DNA of 20,611 nt, from the IMG/VR virus record IMGVR_UViG_3300006917_000196, positions 1-20,611 of that record, one strand, 5' to 3'. The DNA comes from a virus. The translations under genes were made by a program, and so were the position numbers. The notes under the pieces were generated by a model. The model saw only the letters and a list, made by a program, of their open reading frames with translations, was not told where the DNA came from and ran no database searches. Below are positions 19,232 through 20,611 of the stretch, piece by piece (position 1 is the stretch's first letter; the number at the start of each line of letters is the position of its first letter).

Positions 19232-20611
19232 TAGACAATTCCACGGATATTGCGCTTTATAGGCGTATAACCCATTTGTTCGCGATGCGCTATGGCAAAG
19301 TATCTTGCAGCGTCTGCGTAGTGTGAGCAGTTATGGACAACTGCCCCATTGCTGAGAGAAAACTCCTCAACCCCGGGAACAGTTATGCACCAAACGTCCT
19401 CAGTCGCCTCTAAGCGTCTTACGCTGGCGATAGTGAGAGGCCTTGCAGTTCGCATGGCAGAATTTTTGCTGCTGCTTACCATTTTCTCGAATAAGCGCTT
19501 GAAACTCTTGGCCACAATGCTGACAATTTCTTGGCTCACGCCGCCACTTTTTCCAACTCTGACTGCGTTCAGCATGGCGCTTGTGCCACAACCTCCCCTC
19601 TTCTGAGCGATGCCAGTTTGCAGCGGCTTGTCTTGCGCTGTCAGAGAAGTGCTTTCCTCCGCGCTTTTCCAGTCCATCTGAACGTGGGATTTTGAGATGC
19701 TCGTCTGCGTCAATGCACTCAAGGTTCTCAAGTGCGTTGTTCGCAGGATTTGCGTCCCTGTGGTGGATATGACAGCCATGCGGGATTGGACCAAAGGCAT
19801 CTTGCCAAACAGCCCTGTGAAGGCGCTTGCCCCCTTTAGCAAAATACCTGTCGCTTGGGTATAAGCGGTAGAGACTGCCATCGAAATACTGCGTGAGAGC
19901 GTCAAGGACGACTGGATTTTGGAACCCATCTCTAGGTGTTCTGCGTATTTCCACCCGTTTTCCGTCATGAACATATGATCCGGCGTGCATCTCACCGAAA
20001 GGCCGTCTGTGAACAGCACCTCCACAAGATTTGCATTGCGCCTCGTCACCCTCGGGTTTTCGTATCGCTTCCAGCCGCATCGCGTAAGAACCTCACCTGT
20101 TTCTGGTAGGTTGCTTATCTGATACATTCCGTTACGCGTCAAGACTTGAGTGTCTCCAGTAAAACACCAGTCGTGATACGGGTGAGACTGAAACTCTTGG
20201 CGCTTATCGTCGTAGATGCGTCGATACATTCTCAGCGCCTCAATGCCAGTCTTGCAGTTGTCTTTGTCGAACCAAGAGCGCGGCAGAAGCATCCTGAGAG
20301 CCTGAATGCCATCGATGACATCCATGCGTGGTGCAATCTCAATGTTACGCAGGCCAAGCTCCTGTAGAACCTCTAAGCGGCTCTTGCCTGTTCCAAGCTC
20401 ACGGACACGAACGTCATGCGGGAGATAGTGGTTGCCCCAGACGTAAGGCTTGTCCTGTAGCTGCTTCACATACCAGTCTAAGCCAACACCTTCACCCTTG
20501 AGACAATCAATCCAGCGGGTTTCTCCGCCATGCGCTTGGACGAACCAGATGACGGTGCTGTCGGACATACCCAAGTCCCAAGCAGTGTGGACTGGTAGAG
20601 ATGGGTCATAA
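19231..20611 (-). CDS. terL: Terminase large subunit, C-terminal part with intein (5' end outside window)
   Basis: This is the nuclease half of the DNA-packaging motor, which cuts and translocates phage DNA into the prohead. The frame is open to the window edge, so the gene starts beyond base 20611. The first visible residues include HTAWDLGMSDST, the RNase H-like motif whose Asp (codon 20575-20577) is expected to bind the catalytic metal. A TTG at 20574 is not the start, because it would remove that Asp. The C-terminal nuclease motif is split: HPYHDW before an intein (19330-20166) and CSHYADAARY after it. Joining them gives HDWCSHYADAARY, with the third expected acidic residue (D of YAD) six residues after the junction. 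The protein ends RNIRGIV. Its TAA shares a base with the ATG of the next gene. Family assignment rests on these motifs and on the portal, scaffold and coat genes downstream. Confidence 0.93.
   Translation of the reverse strand, partial: YDPSLPVHTAWDLGMSDSTVIWFVQAHGGETRWIDCLKGEGVGLDWYVKQLQDKPYVWGNHYLPHDVRVRELGTGKSRLEVLQELGLRNIEIAPRMDVIDGIQALRMLLPRSWFDKDNCKTGIEALRMYRRIYDDKRQEFQSHPYHDWCFTGDTQVLTRNGMYQISNLPETGEVLTRCGWKRYENPRVTRRNANLVEVLFTDGLSVRCTPDHMFMTENGWKYAEHLEMGSKIQSSLTLSRSISMAVSTAYTQATGILLKGASAFTGLFGKMPLVQSRMAVISTTGTQILRTTHLRTLSALTQTSISKSHVQMDWKSAEESTSLTAQDKPLQTGIAQKRGGCGTSAMLNAVRVGKSGGVSQEIVSIVAKSFKRLFEKMVSSSKNSAMRTARPLTIASVRRLEATEDVWCITVPGVEEFSLSNGAVVHNCSHYADAARYFAIAHREQMGYTPIKRNIRGIV
19400..20080 (-). 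CDS. HNH homing endonuclease nested out of frame in the terminase intein
   Basis: This 226-codon gene lies wholly inside the intein, in the -1 frame relative to terminase. Residues 88-130 form a typical HNH nuclease core: LHRAVW, then IPHGCHIHHRD, then NN and NLEC, then DEHLK. The putative metal and catalytic residues are H106/H107, N115 and H128. A C-terminal zinc-ribbon-like motif has C186-x2-C189 and C208-x3-C212. C16-x2-C19 occurs in the N-terminal part. The ATG at 20080 is preceded by an in-frame TGA four codons upstream, which argues for separate initiation, and by AGGTGAGG 10 bases upstream. The stop TGA at 19400 falls just before intein block F. The product probably cuts intein-free terminase genes so that the intein spreads. 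Residues 1-45 overlap splicing block B, so its very N-terminus could partly be coincidental. Confidence 0.88.
   Translation of the reverse strand: MRLEAIRKPEGDEAQCKSCGGAVHRRPFGEMHAGSYVHDGKRVEIRRTPRDGFQNPVVLDALTQYFDGSLYRLYPSDRYFAKGGKRLHRAVWQDAFGPIPHGCHIHHRDANPANNALENLECIDADEHLKIPRSDGLEKRGGKHFSDSARQAAANWHRSEEGRLWHKRHAERSQSWKKWRREPRNCQHCGQEFQALIRENGKQQQKFCHANCKASHYRQRKTLRGD
20091..20098 (-). promoter_or_regulatory. Candidate ribosome binding site of the nested HNH gene
   Basis: AGGTGAGG lies 10 bases upstream of the ATG at 20080 and matches part of the anti-Shine-Dalgarno complement, with spacing slightly longer than optimal. It sits inside terminase/intein codons, so it is also constrained by protein coding. 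It supports internal initiation of the endonuclease but does not prove it. Confidence 0.45.

Larger units (their letters stand above)
19330..20166 (-). other. Intein (279 aa) inside the terminase nuclease motif
   Basis: This is a self-splicing protein element in the terminase frame. Block A is CFTGDTQVLTRNG at intein residues 1-13. Block B is around residues 48-64 and ends in TPDH, the TxxH motif that activates the N-terminal junction. Blocks F and G are the last 24 residues, including VWCITVPG and the terminal AVVHN. The penultimate His, last Asn and +1 Cys give a class 1 splicing arrangement. Residues about 85-250 show no LAGLIDADG or HNH motif in this frame. They are Ser/Thr/Arg/Lys-rich and poor in acidic residues, as expected of a non-selected frame kept open. 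The same DNA encodes an HNH protein in the -1 frame. All canonical splice residues are present, so activity is likely, but this is inferred. Confidence 0.92.

Noticed and set aside
19400-20080. HNH made by -1 frameshifting from the intein N-terminus
   Set aside because: The HNH frame has a TGA four codons before its ATG, so a slip upstream of about 20095 would terminate. I see no good slippery heptamer between there and the HNH core, and an independent start is simpler.
19231-20574. TTG at 20574 as the start of the terminase gene
   Set aside because: The frame stays open to the window edge, and the residues just before TTG complete the HTAWDLG catalytic motif, so the gene starts outside the window.
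1-20611. tRNA genes, CRISPR arrays, integrase or attachment sites
   Set aside because: I saw no cloverleaf-like sequence, no regularly spaced short repeats and no recombinase motifs in the window. A dedicated scan would be needed for certainty.

Overview
The window is a stretch of a tailed double-stranded DNA phage genome (Caudoviricetes), or a prophage of one. Every gene I accept lies on the minus strand, so the operon reads from base 20611 down to base 1. The large (about 760-residue) portal, the coat and adaptor resembling the SU10 type, and the absence of a tail tape measure or contractile sheath suggest a podovirus. A two-component spanin pair implies a Gram-negative host. An alphaproteobacterial host is my guess from general resemblance; the sequence does not prove it. 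Base composition is near 50% GC. Genes are packed with almost no gaps, and many neighbours share a base or more at the stop/start junction.

Packaging and head (about 20611 to 9618): the C-terminal part of the terminase large subunit, interrupted by a 279-residue intein; four small lysine-rich proteins; portal; a 780-residue Gly/Ala-rich putative internal or ejection protein; a small helical protein; scaffold; major capsid protein; a terminator hairpin; a free-standing HNH homing endonuclease; a 102-residue conserved phage protein; a head-tail adaptor; and a Gp80-like small structural protein.

Appendages and lysis (about 9614 to 4242): a protein made of 20-residue repeats plus a Trp-periodic tail, a tail fibre protein, a 678-residue protein with three LamG-like domains, a tail assembly chaperone-like protein, a membrane/coiled-coil protein, an M15-type endolysin, a holin-like protein, and an overlapping Rz/Rz1-type spanin pair.

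Remaining late genes (4225 to 1): a calcineurin-like phosphoesterase with an N-terminal helix-turn-helix-like segment, a DUF6378-like protein, a nozzle-like tail protein, a fibre-like protein, and the start of a conserved phage protein that runs off the window.

The most unusual structure is at 19330-20166. The terminase intein carries splicing blocks A, B, F and G in the terminase frame. A complete 226-codon HNH endonuclease gene lies inside the same DNA in the -1 frame, with its own start and stop. The intein's central linker in the terminase frame looks like a kept-open shadow of that gene. Splicing block B is encoded by bases that also encode the N-terminus of the endonuclease. A second, unrelated HNH gene after the capsid gene starts directly after a terminator T-tract, and its Shine-Dalgarno lies inside the terminator stem.
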